Positions 26,764 to 34,869 of a stretch of DNA of 64,000 nt are shown here, in pieces (position 1 is the stretch's first letter; the number at the start of each line of letters is the position of its first letter). A program made the position numbers and the translations under genes. The DNA comes from DASXVX01 sp036504075 (GTDB taxonomy: Bacteria; Bacillota; Sulfobacillia; Symbiobacteriales; Symbiobacteriaceae). The notes beneath the pieces were generated by a model that was not told the DNA's origin, searched no databases, and saw only the letters and a program-made list of their open reading frames with translations. The stretch lies in contig DASXVX010000094.1 in NCBI GenBank assembly GCA_036504075.1, forward strand, positions 1 to 64,000, written 5' to 3'.

Positions 26764-27722
26764 TGGAGCAGAACGCACGGATCTTCGTCGCGGGACACCG
26801 GGGTCTGGTGGGCTCGGCCATTCTGCGCCGCCTGGACCGGGCCGGGTATACCAACCTGGTCACCCGCACCCGCCAGCAGGTCGATCTGACCGACCGGGCC
26901 GCGGTGGAGCGCTTCTTCCAGGCGGAGAAGCCCGAGTACGTTTTTCTGGCGGCGGCCAAGGTGGGCGGCATTCTGGCCAACAACACCTACCCGGCCGATT
27001 TCATCCGGGAGAACCTCTTCATTGAGTTGAACCTCGTCGACGCGGCCTATCGCTCCGGGGTGAAGAAATTGCTCTTTCTGGGTAGTTCCTGCATCTACCC
27101 GAAGTTGGCGCCCCAGCCTATCAAGGAAGAATACCTGCTGACCGGGGAATTGGAGCCCACCAATGACGCTTATGCCCTCGCCAAGATCGCCGGCATCCGG
27201 ATGTGCCAGGCATACAACCAGCAATACGGCACCAACTTCATCAGCGTGATGCCCACCAACCTATATGGCCCGGGTGACAACTTCCACCCGCAGAACAGTC
27301 ATGTGTTGCCGGCGCTCATCCGCAAGTTTCATGAAGCCAAGGTGAACGGCGCACCGAATGTGGTGGTTTGGGGCACGGGCTTGCCGCTACGGGAGTTCCT
27401 CCATGTGGACGACTTGGCAGATGCCTGCCTCTTTGTCATGAACACCTATGATGGTTCTGAATTCGTCAACATCGGCGTCGGCGCGGATCTGACCATTCGG
27501 GCACTGGCAGAACTGGTACGGGAGGTAGTCGGCTACACCGGCGAACTGCTCTTTGACACCAGCAAGCCCGACGGCACGCCCCGGAAACTGCTGGACGTCC
27601 GCCGGCTGACCGCGCTGGGCTGGCAGGCGCAGATTCCCCTCCGAGAAGGAATTGCCCAGACCTATCGCTGGTACCTGGAACAACCCGCCGTCCGCAACCA
27701 GGGGGCGGCCCGTCGGAGGTGA
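26763..27722 (+). CDS. fcl: GDP-L-fucose synthase
   Basis: 319 residues. FVAGHRGLVGSAILRRL begins the NADP site. The GSSCIYPK and YALAKIAGIRMCQAYNQQYG blocks hold the Ser and Y-x-x-x-K catalytic residues. MPTNLYGPGDNFHPQNSHVLPALIRKFHEAK is the family signature. It epimerises and reduces the Gmd product to GDP-L-fucose, so fucose is expected in the polymer. Translationally coupled to gmd. Confidence 0.96.
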
Positions 27723-27726
27723 GCGT

Positions 27727-29172
27727 ATGGCCCTAGAACTGGAACCGGAGGCGGCACCGCCGCGGGTGCCTCGACCGTTGCCCTATGTCGTCGCGTCGTT
27801 CTTGCTGCTGGGAGACCTATTCGCCACGCTCGCGGCAGGCAGAGTCAGCTTCTGGGTCAGGAGCCTATTTGGCCACCTTTCGCCGGCGCCGTATCTTCAA
27901 TTGGCGCCGCTGTTGGTGCTGGTCCTCGTTGCCTATGCCTACGCGGGGCTCTACCCCGGCTATGGTCTGAACCCCGCCGAACAGTTGCGCCGCACATCGC
28001 GGTTTACTACCCTGGTGTTCGTAAGCTTGCTTGCGTTCACGTTCATGCTGAAAATTGCGGTCACCCGCTCCCGGATTGTGATCATCGGGTGGTGGGTGCT
28101 CTCTGTAATCCTGGTTCCCCTTGTACGGGCCGCCATACGGGCGCTGCTCGTCCGAACTTCGTGGTGGGGCAAGCCAGTTCTGATCCTGGGCGCCGCCAGT
28201 ACCGGCGCAGTAATCGCAGACCGGCTGCGCAACAACCCGGGCCTCGGTCTGCGGCCAGTCGGTTGCCTGGACGATGACCCGGCCAAGCACGGCCAGACCT
28301 GCGGTGGCGTTCCGGTCATCGGTCCGCTGCGATTGGCACCTGAGCTGGCACGGTCCTGCGGCATTCCCATGGCGGTGGTGGCCATGCCCGGGCTAGGCCG
28401 AACCCGCACGAACCGCGTGGTAGAGGAGTACGCAGCCCATTTTCCACAGGTCCTGGTGGTTCCGGACCTGCTGGGGTTGACAAGCCTTTGGGTTTCGGCC
28501 CGGGACCTGCAAGGGGTCATTGGCCTGGAGCTGCAGCAGAACTTGCTCTCCCGGTGGAACCGCTTTCTCAAACGGACAATGGATCTGGTCATCGCCGTGC
28601 CGGCGTTGCTGGTGGTAGGTCCGATCATGTTTCTGTTGGGGCTGTTGATCAAGCGGAACAGCCCCGGTCCTGCATTCTACAGCCAGGAGCGGGAAGGCCT
28701 GAACGGCAGGCGCATCCGGGTCTGGAAGCTGCGGACGATGGTACCCCAGGCGGAGCAGGTGCTGCAGGTATACTTGGCCGACAACCCGGCGGCGAAGCAG
28801 GAGTGGGACCAGTTCATGAAGCTGCGGGACGACCCCCGGATTGTTCCCCGGGTAGGGCATCTGCTGCGCCGGCTCAGCCTCGACGAATTGCCGCAGCTAT
28901 GGAACATCTTGCAGGGGGAGATGAGTCTGGTTGGCCCCCGGCCTTTCCCGGAGTATCATCTAAATCGCTTTCCGCCGGCGTTCCGCGAATTGCGGCGCAG
29001 AGTGACGCCAGGCCTCACCGGACTTTGGCAGGTGTCTGCCCGCAGCGAAGGTGACCTGGCCGTACAGGAGGAACTGGACACCTATTATATCCGCAACTGG
29101 TCGCTATGGCTGGATGTCTACCTGCTGGCTCGGACGGTGACGGCCGTACTGTTTGGCAAGGGGGCCTATTAG
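27727..29172 (+). CDS. Undecaprenyl-phosphate sugar-1-phosphate transferase (WbaP/WcaJ type)
   Basis: 481 residues from ATG 27727 with GGAGGTGA upstream, 4 bases after fcl. Four N-terminal helices (about 15-135), a Rossmann-like middle domain (GKPVLILGAASTGAVIADRL), a fifth helix (about 286-307) and the catalytic bacterial sugar transferase domain follow. That domain contains KRTMDLVIA, GPAFYSQEREGLNGRRIRVWKLRTM, LRRLSLDELPQLWNILQGEMSLVGPRP and TPGLTGLWQVSAR. It starts the repeat unit by placing hexose-1-P (glucose or galactose) on undecaprenyl phosphate. Last gene of the operon, followed by a terminator. Confidence 0.94.
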   Translation: MALELEPEAAPPRVPRPLPYVVASFLLLGDLFATLAAGRVSFWVRSLFGHLSPAPYLQLAPLLVLVLVAYAYAGLYPGYGLNPAEQLRRTSRFTTLVFVSLLAFTFMLKIAVTRSRIVIIGWWVLSVILVPLVRAAIRALLVRTSWWGKPVLILGAASTGAVIADRLRNNPGLGLRPVGCLDDDPAKHGQTCGGVPVIGPLRLAPELARSCGIPMAVVAMPGLGRTRTNRVVEEYAAHFPQVLVVPDLLGLTSLWVSARDLQGVIGLELQQNLLSRWNRFLKRTMDLVIAVPALLVVGPIMFLLGLLIKRNSPGPAFYSQEREGLNGRRIRVWKLRTMVPQAEQVLQVYLADNPAAKQEWDQFMKLRDDPRIVPRVGHLLRRLSLDELPQLWNILQGEMSLVGPRPFPEYHLNRFPPAFRELRRRVTPGLTGLWQVSARSEGDLAVQEELDTYYIRNWSLWLDVYLLARTVTAVLFGKGAY

Positions 29173-29179
29173 GACCGAA

Positions 29180-29210
29180 ATCCCCCGGCACGGAAGTACC
29201 GGGGGATCTC
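29180..29210 (+). terminator. Terminator at the end of the exopolysaccharide operon
   Basis: A 9-bp stem ATCCCCCGG / CCGGGGGAT (29180-29188 with 29199-29207) lies between the convergent genes ending at 29172 (+) and 29217 (-), so it probably serves both. Confidence 0.75.
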
Positions 29211-29216
29211 TTCACC

Positions 29217-31400
29217 CTATGGTTGCCACGTCCGAATCGCCTTGTAGACCGGGTTCACATTCCGGAACCGTATCCAAGGCTGGTTTTGCAGGGCGGTCAT
29301 CGCCTTTTGATCTCCCCGCCGCTCATAGATGGCGTAGAGCCAGACTTCACCCTCAGACCCCAGCAGGCCCGTCTTGGAGGCCTCTTTCAGGTGGTTCTCG
29401 GCTCCTGCCAGGTCGCCCTCCAGGTAGAGCGCCTGCCCATACCGCAATCGGAACTCGGGCGCCATGGCCAGCGCCGGACCCATCCGGGGACCATTCCCGG
29501 TGTTCTCCAACCTCAGGCGACGGTTCAAATCGGCCCCCAGTCGGACCAGTTCCGCCGCCAACTCCTTGGCCCGCTGCACGTTCCCGTTGTGAATCGCATC
29601 CACCATCAGGGTGCCGGCGATAGACGCATACTTGGTGTAGTACATGGAGACCAGAGGGTAGTTATCGACCGCGGCCCGGGCCGCTTGAAAGGCACCCTCC
29701 CATTCTTCCTGATTCTGCAGCAGCACGGCCAATTCCCACTGCGGTCGCGCCTGGTAAGGGTCCAGGTGAGCGGCCCGCTCCAGGGCGGGGCGGTCGCCGA
29801 TCAACAGCAGGGGATCGCTGATCAGCGGGTCGAGCCGAATGGCCGTGCGCGCAGTCTGCACGGATTCATCCTTATGACCAGCGTCCGCCAGACGGGTCGC
29901 CTTGTCCGTGTACCAGGAGCCTGCCAGGAGGGCTGACGAGGCCAGAGCTGCGGCCACCCCCAGGCTGAGACCGCTCCACCACTGGACACGTTCTCCTCGC
30001 TGTAATGCAGCGGGTTGAGCCGTTGCGGCGAGCAGACCCCAGAACGCAAGCCAGACGACACCGTAGGAGAAATTGAAGTCGATTACGCTGTGACCGGCAA
30101 TCAGGGCGGCACCGGCGGCCAGAGCCCAGCCTTGCGGAGCGCCTTTCCGATTGCGCCACGAGGCCCATAGCGCCATACCGAGAGCCACTACCAGGGCGAC
30201 CAGGCCGGGAATGCCTGCTTCCACCGCCGTCTGCAGGTAGTGGCTGTGAGTCTCCCGGCCGACATACAAGTACTGCTGGTAACGCCGGTACGAGCGCTCC
30301 CAACCCCAGCCGCCCCGGCCGAGCGGCCGGTCGGCTATCATCTTCAGCGCATCCTGGTCCAGAGTCAGCCGATAGATCACGTTGCCTGTCTGGAGGTTCA
30401 TGTCCAGGAGCCGGGCCGCCTGCTTGGGCAAGAGCCCGCCGACCGGCCGGACCAAGGTCAAGGCGAGAGCGCCAATCGCCAGGGCGCCAGCCAGCGCTGC
30501 CACTTGCAGCCGTAGCTTTAGCCGCAGGAAGTAGCTCAGGGCCAGTCCGCCTGCCGCACCGGCCACGGTGGCCGCGGTGATCCAATGGAAGGCCGAAACC
30601 CAGTTGTGGATCGCTGCGTTGGCACCTACCCCTTTGACGGCCACTACCATCGGTGCGCAGGCCGTCAGCAGGAGCAAGAGGGCAGGCCAGCGCTTGTCAC
30701 GGCCCAGGCCCAGGAAGAAAAGTCCCAACCCAAAGGGCAGAACGATCACAGCACCCCGAGAGACCGTGAAAAGGAATGCCAGGGACAGCGGGGTCATGAG
30801 GCCGGTGAGAATGACCAACTTCCAGTGCTTCAGATCCTCCAGCGCCAGGCCGCATGCGGCCAACAAGGCGGCCAGCAGATACGCCGCCGCCGTATTGGGG
30901 TACTGGAGCGGCGTGGACATGCGGTCACCCAGATTAACCAGGCCCAACGCCCGCACCAACTCAGGGCTCTTGGCGAAAAACCCGGTGAACTCCAGAAAAC
31001 CTGCTACTGCGACACCCGCCGCACTCAGCACCAGCACCCACCCCAGCCAGCGTCGCAGACCCGGCCCCGCCTCCGCCCGGATCATCACGTAAGCCTCCCA
31101 GGCCGCAAACACCCGCAAGACCCAGTCCAGGTTGCCCCGGGGGTATACCGCCCAGGCGAACTGCAACAGGTAGCAGGCCAGTAGCGCCAGCAGGGCCAGG
31201 CCGGGGGTCCCGCCCCAGTAGTTCGTCGGGCTGCCCTCCAACCGCCGGCCGGTCAGCCAGAGCACAAACCCCACTGACAGCAGGGCAATCGCCGCCAGCA
31301 GCGAAGTCCAGAAGAACAGGCCCTGAAAGAAGGGCCCTACCGCCAGGACCAACAGCAAGCAGCCGATTCCGCCATACCGCAATGTGGGTGCCAATTTCAT
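29217..31400 (-). CDS. O-antigen ligase family membrane protein with C-terminal TPR region
   Basis: 727 residues. About 12 membrane helices fill residues 1-500. The Wzy_C region has MSTPLQYPNTAAAYLLAALLA, FTVSRGAVIVLPFGL and, after a long loop, RPLGRGGWGWERSYRRYQQYLYVGRETHSHYLQTAVEAGIPGLVALVVALG; the G.G.W-H..L pattern is diagnostic. Residues 520-727 are tetratricopeptide-like helices (WELAVLLQNQEEWEGAFQAARAAV, LRYGQALYLEGDLAGAENHLKEA). Such O-antigen-ligase/TPR fusions occur in Gram-positives, where they may transfer or polymerise glycans. It is convergent to the polysaccharide operon, so a role with that polymer is inferred. Confidence 0.85.
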   Translation of the reverse strand: MKLAPTLRYGGIGCLLLVLAVGPFFQGLFFWTSLLAAIALLSVGFVLWLTGRRLEGSPTNYWGGTPGLALLALLACYLLQFAWAVYPRGNLDWVLRVFAAWEAYVMIRAEAGPGLRRWLGWVLVLSAAGVAVAGFLEFTGFFAKSPELVRALGLVNLGDRMSTPLQYPNTAAAYLLAALLAACGLALEDLKHWKLVILTGLMTPLSLAFLFTVSRGAVIVLPFGLGLFFLGLGRDKRWPALLLLLTACAPMVVAVKGVGANAAIHNWVSAFHWITAATVAGAAGGLALSYFLRLKLRLQVAALAGALAIGALALTLVRPVGGLLPKQAARLLDMNLQTGNVIYRLTLDQDALKMIADRPLGRGGWGWERSYRRYQQYLYVGRETHSHYLQTAVEAGIPGLVALVVALGMALWASWRNRKGAPQGWALAAGAALIAGHSVIDFNFSYGVVWLAFWGLLAATAQPAALQRGERVQWWSGLSLGVAAALASSALLAGSWYTDKATRLADAGHKDESVQTARTAIRLDPLISDPLLLIGDRPALERAAHLDPYQARPQWELAVLLQNQEEWEGAFQAARAAVDNYPLVSMYYTKYASIAGTLMVDAIHNGNVQRAKELAAELVRLGADLNRRLRLENTGNGPRMGPALAMAPEFRLRYGQALYLEGDLAGAENHLKEASKTGLLGSEGEVWLYAIYERRGDQKAMTALQNQPWIRFRNVNPVYKAIRTWQP

Positions 31401-31470
31401 GATCTAGATCCACCTATACAAAGAATAGGGAGGAATTCGGCACGGAGTACGTAATTCCTTTGATTGCTGC

Positions 31471-31482
31471 ATGAGGTCTCAT
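31471..31482 (+). promoter_or_regulatory. Short palindrome upstream of phosphoglucomutase
   Basis: ATGAG-GT-CTCAT, a perfect inverted repeat in the 98-base divergent region between the ligase-like gene and the phosphoglucomutase gene. Could be an operator; no promoter boxes are clear. Confidence 0.2.
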
Positions 31483-31498
31483 CACGCATCACGTCATT

Positions 31499-33304
31499 AT
31501 GATCAAGGTTGGGGGAGTGTCTGCTATTTCGCACTACAACTTATATCAGCACTGGTCGCAAGACCCCTATTTTGACCTCCATACCCGCAACGAACTGCAA
31601 CGCCTCGCCGGCGACGACCGGGAAATTCACGACCGTTTCCGTAAGTCCCTGGAGTTTGGCACCGGCGGACTGCGCGGCATCATCGGCGCCGGAACGAACC
31701 GGATCAACCGGTACGTTGTCCGCCACGTCACCGCCGGCCTGGCCGATTACATCAGCAGGTTCGGGCCTGAGGCGAAGGCCAGGGGTGTTGTGATCGCCTA
31801 CGATTGCCGCCACTTCTCCCGGGAGTTCGCCCTGGAGGCCGCCCTCACGCTGAACGCCGCCGGCATTGCCGCCTATCTCTGGGACAGTCTCCGGCCCACG
31901 CCCATGCTCTCTTTCGCCGTGCGGGAACTGAAGGCCATGGCCGGCATCGTGATCACCGCCAGCCACAACCCGCCCCAATACAACGGTTACAAGGTTTACT
32001 GGGAAGACGGCGGCCAGGTGCCGCCGGAGCGGGCCGAGGCCATTTGGGCCTGCATGGCGGCCATTTCCGATCTGACGACCATCGAGCCGATGCCCGAGGC
32101 GGACGCCCGCCTGCTTGGGCTACTGCGGCAGGTCTCGCCCGACGTGGATCGGGCCTACTTTGACCGGCTGCAGCCGTTGCAGTCGACCCCCATAAACGCC
32201 CGAAAGGCCTGCCGAATTCTGTATACGCCGTTACATGGCACAGGGAACATCCCCGTCCGCACCGCCCTGGAGGCGGCGGGGTTCCAGGTTGGTGTGGTGA
32301 AAGCGCAGGAGTTGCCCGACCCGGACTTCGCCACCGTCCGGTATCCGAACCCCGAGGAGCCCGACGTATACACGCTGGCCCTTCAACAGGCGGAGACGGA
32401 GCACCCGGATGTGATCATGGCGACCGACCCCGACGCCGACCGACTGGGCATGCTGGCCCGGGACCGGGCGGGCGGCTACCGGCTGCTGACCGGCAACCAG
32501 ATCGGGGCGCTGCTGGTGGACTACCTGATCCAGACCAGGGGGAAAAACGGGGAACTGCCGGGAAATGGCGCCGTCATCAAGACCATCGCCACTTCCAACC
32601 TGATTGCCCCGCTTTGCGAGGAGCACGGCGTGGCACTCATGGACACCCATACCGGCTTCAAGTTTATCGGCGACAAGATTCGGGAGTTCGAAGAGACCGG
32701 GTCGCACACGTTCCTGTTCGGCTTCGAGGAGAGTTACGGCTACCTGGGCGCCACGTTTGTCCGGGATAAGGATGCCGTGATGGCCGCTCTCATGGCTGCC
32801 GATGCCACTGCCCACTACAAGGCGCAGGGGCTCACGCTCTGGGACGCCCTTGAGCGTCTCTGGCAGCGGTACGGCTACTTTCAGGAGGACCTGCACAGCG
32901 TCACGCTGCCCGGCGCCGAGGGCCCCGCCCAGGTCGCCGACCTGATGGACCGGCTGCGCCGGAACCCGCCGGCGGAGTTTGGCGGCATTCCGGTGGCCTT
33001 TACGGACGACTACGCCACCGGGACCTCCGTCGACCATGCATCCGGCAGAACCTCGGTTGAACATGCATCCGGCAGAACCTCGGTTGACCATGCATCCGGT
33101 GCCACCCGGCCGCTTGCCCTCGGGAAAGCCGACGTGCTGCACTACCGCTTCGCCACTGGCGGCTTCGTGATGGTCCGCCCCTCCGGTACCGAACCCAAGT
33201 TGAAGCTCTACTTCTCGGTGACGGGGACGGACCTGGCGGACGCCCTGGCCTGCCTCGGCCGGGTCAAGGCGGATGCACTCGGCCGGATGGGGCTCGCTCG
33301 CTAA
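31499..33304 (+). CDS. Phosphoglucomutase/phosphomannomutase (alpha-phosphohexomutase)
   Basis: 601 residues, similar to B. subtilis PgcA-type enzymes. FGTGGLRGIIGAGTNRIN starts the fold. The phosphoserine loop is ITASHNPPQYNGYK (Ser about 155), the metal loop is TDPDADRLG (about 312), the sugar loop GFEESYGYLG and the phosphate loop VRPSGTEPKLKLYF. It interconverts glucose-6-P and glucose-1-P (possibly mannose-P), feeding GalU and ManC. Unusual: residues about 509-535 contain three copies of a nine-residue unit (TSVDHASGR) in the loop before the phosphate loop. ATG 31499 lacks a strong ribosome binding site; a GTG at 31520 is an alternative. Confidence 0.92.
   Translation: MIKVGGVSAISHYNLYQHWSQDPYFDLHTRNELQRLAGDDREIHDRFRKSLEFGTGGLRGIIGAGTNRINRYVVRHVTAGLADYISRFGPEAKARGVVIAYDCRHFSREFALEAALTLNAAGIAAYLWDSLRPTPMLSFAVRELKAMAGIVITASHNPPQYNGYKVYWEDGGQVPPERAEAIWACMAAISDLTTIEPMPEADARLLGLLRQVSPDVDRAYFDRLQPLQSTPINARKACRILYTPLHGTGNIPVRTALEAAGFQVGVVKAQELPDPDFATVRYPNPEEPDVYTLALQQAETEHPDVIMATDPDADRLGMLARDRAGGYRLLTGNQIGALLVDYLIQTRGKNGELPGNGAVIKTIATSNLIAPLCEEHGVALMDTHTGFKFIGDKIREFEETGSHTFLFGFEESYGYLGATFVRDKDAVMAALMAADATAHYKAQGLTLWDALERLWQRYGYFQEDLHSVTLPGAEGPAQVADLMDRLRRNPPAEFGGIPVAFTDDYATGTSVDHASGRTSVEHASGRTSVDHASGATRPLALGKADVLHYRFATGGFVMVRPSGTEPKLKLYFSVTGTDLADALACLGRVKADALGRMGLAR
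33023..33103 (+). repeat. Three tandem 27-bp in-frame repeats inside phosphoglucomutase
   Basis: Three adjacent 27-base units (33023, 33050, 33077) differ at only a few positions. Each holds CATGCATCCGG and encodes TSV(D/E)HASG(R/A). Length is a multiple of three, so the reading frame is kept. Likely a recent slippage expansion. Confidence 0.9.
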
Positions 33305-33330
33305 ACGACGAAAGAGGGAGAACTTACAAG

Positions 33331-34236
33331 ATGCGGCGTATGGTGCTCACAGCGTTGGCCCTGGTGTTTCTGTCTATGCTGCTCCCCGGTCTCGCCGGCG
33401 CTGCCGGACCTGTCCTGACCATCGGATTCCTGCCGGAGGCGACCAGCGGGGATGCCATCATGATCCGCGGCACCGCGCCCCGTGGCGACGTGGTGGCAAT
33501 CTCTGTGAACGGCGAACTACAGGTCCGGGTCATCGCCGGACCGGATATGGATGTCTACCATTACGCCGTGAGCCTTGCCCCCGGGGCGAACCGGGTGACG
33601 CTGGCCCTGGAGGGAACCGAGGCCGCCCTCACCCGGACGATCTTTCGGACGACGGCCTCCTTTGACGACCTGCCCGGCCACTGGGCGCAGCAGGACATTG
33701 TCATGCTGGCGACGCTGGGCGTCGTAAACGGCATTGGCGGCGGGGCGTTCGGGCCGGACCTCACCCTGACTCGGGCGCAGTTCGCCAAACTGATGGTCCT
33801 GGGGCTGGGGGTGAAGACCGACCCGGCCGGTCCGGCGGCGGAGTTTGCCGACGGGGCGGAGATTCCCGCCTGGGCCGGCGAGTTCGTGTCCGCAGCCGTC
33901 GCGAGCGGGCTGATCAAGGGGTACGAAGACGGGACGTTCCGGCCCCAGGCGCCGGTCTCACGGGTCGAAATGGCGGTCATTGCCGCCCGGGGACTCCGGT
34001 TGCTCGGGGTCACGGCCGGCACCCGGCCACCCGGAGCGCCGGCAGGCTGGAACCCGGTGGTATTCTCGGACGCGGACGCCATTGCGGCCTGGGCCGCGGC
34101 GGACGTGACCCTGACCGTTGGGACCGGCGTGACCGACCGGTACCTGGGCACCGCCTTTGCACCGGCCCGCCATGGCACTCGGGCCGAGGCGGCGGCAATG
34201 GTGCGGCGGCTGTGGAGCCTTCGCGATCGATCCTAG
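33331..34236 (+). CDS. Secreted protein with Ig-like domain and three SLH domains
   Basis: 301 residues. A signal peptide (1-25, LPGLAGAAG) is followed by a glucodextranase-like Ig domain (about 27-105, IRGTAPRGDVVAISVNGE). Three SLH domains follow: FDDLPGHWAQQDIVMLATLGVVNGIGGGAFGPDLTLTRAQFAKLM, FADGAEIPAWAGEFVSAAVASGLIKGYEDGTFRPQAPVSRVEMAV and a more divergent FSDADAIAAWAAADVTL..GTGVTDRYLGTAFAPARHGTRAEAAAMV. Three SLH copies are the usual number for anchoring to a pyruvylated wall polymer. Starts 27 bases after phosphoglucomutase, probably cotranscribed. Confidence 0.92.
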   Translation: MRRMVLTALALVFLSMLLPGLAGAAGPVLTIGFLPEATSGDAIMIRGTAPRGDVVAISVNGELQVRVIAGPDMDVYHYAVSLAPGANRVTLALEGTEAALTRTIFRTTASFDDLPGHWAQQDIVMLATLGVVNGIGGGAFGPDLTLTRAQFAKLMVLGLGVKTDPAGPAAEFADGAEIPAWAGEFVSAAVASGLIKGYEDGTFRPQAPVSRVEMAVIAARGLRLLGVTAGTRPPGAPAGWNPVVFSDADAIAAWAAADVTLTVGTGVTDRYLGTAFAPARHGTRAEAAAMVRRLWSLRDRS

Positions 34237-34301
34237 TTTCGCTTGAAAGACCCGCCGTATCTCTGGTAGTGTGTGGGTAGACCATAGATGGGGTGATCGA
34301 T

Positions 34302-34424
34302 TTGGGCGGGCGGCGAGGAGACCGGCGGCAGCGGCGGACGCGCCTCTGGTCGGCGATACTGGGCGGGTTCCTGGTCCTGGTCATGGTGGCCGGGCTCCTG
34401 CAGAGCGTGATTAGCGTCAGATAG
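34302..34424 (+). CDS. Small single-pass membrane protein (40 aa)
   Basis: A TTG start (34302) with GGGGTGAT just upstream, or GTG 34293, opens a 40-43-residue frame. An Arg-rich N-terminus (GGRRGDRRQRRTRLW) is followed by one hydrophobic helix (SAILGGFLVLVMVAGLLQSV). A strong terminator begins 11 bases after the stop, supporting a real small gene. The positive-inside layout predicts a type I-out topology with a cytoplasmic basic tail. No family recognised. Confidence 0.6.
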   Translation: MGGRRGDRRQRRTRLWSAILGGFLVLVMVAGLLQSVISVR

Positions 34425-34434
34425 GTTCGCGCAT

Positions 34435-34478
34435 AAAGCCCCGTGCCGGGGTTATTCACCGGCACGGGGCTTTTGTTG
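34435..34478 (+). terminator. Strong rho-independent terminator
   Basis: Stem AAAGCCCCGTGCCGG / CCGGCACGGGGCTTT (34435-34449 with 34459-34473), then TTGTTGTT. Confidence 0.9.
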
Positions 34479-34596
34479 TTGGCGGCCTGACCGTGTTCGC
34501 CGGTCGGATGCCAGCCTGCGGCCACCTGGGGCATCCGACGTTGAGCGACGGCTACCGAGAAGCGCCTGCAAGTAACGACGAACGCCGAGCCGGCGC

Positions 34597-34866
34597 TCAT
34601 GCGGTCTGATTGTTCCGGCGTTCGCGGTTGCGCTGCGTGCGCAAGTACCCCAGGATGCCGCCACCGCGTCTCAGTCCCGCGCCTTTCCCATAGAGGCGGA
34701 GGCGAATGCCGGATGATGTCAGGTCGAACTCGGCGGCAATCTCCTTCAGGCTGGCGCCACGGCGGCGAAGTTCAACCATGCGGATTTGCTCGGGCGACAG
34801 CGCCACCATCCATTCCGGATGGGCATCGATCAACTCGAACAGCAGCCGGTCCAGATCGGTCATCAC
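34597..34866 (-). CDS. Small helix-turn-helix protein (sigma region 4-like)
   Basis: 89 residues. LSPEQIRMVELRRRGASLKEIAAEFDLTSSGIRLRLY is a clear helix-turn-helix of the sigma-70 region 4/LuxR kind. An acidic N-terminal helix (TDLDRLLFELIDAHPEW) precedes it and a basic tail (RTQRNRERRNNQ) follows. It lacks other sigma regions, so it is more likely a small regulator than a sigma factor. It starts (GTG 34866 or ATG 34863) within 4 bases of the stop of the potassium importer gene and is translationally coupled to it. Confidence 0.75.
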   Translation of the reverse strand: MMTDLDRLLFELIDAHPEWMVALSPEQIRMVELRRRGASLKEIAAEFDLTSSGIRLRLYGKGAGLRRGGGILGYLRTQRNRERRNNQTA

Positions 34867-34869
34867 GGC

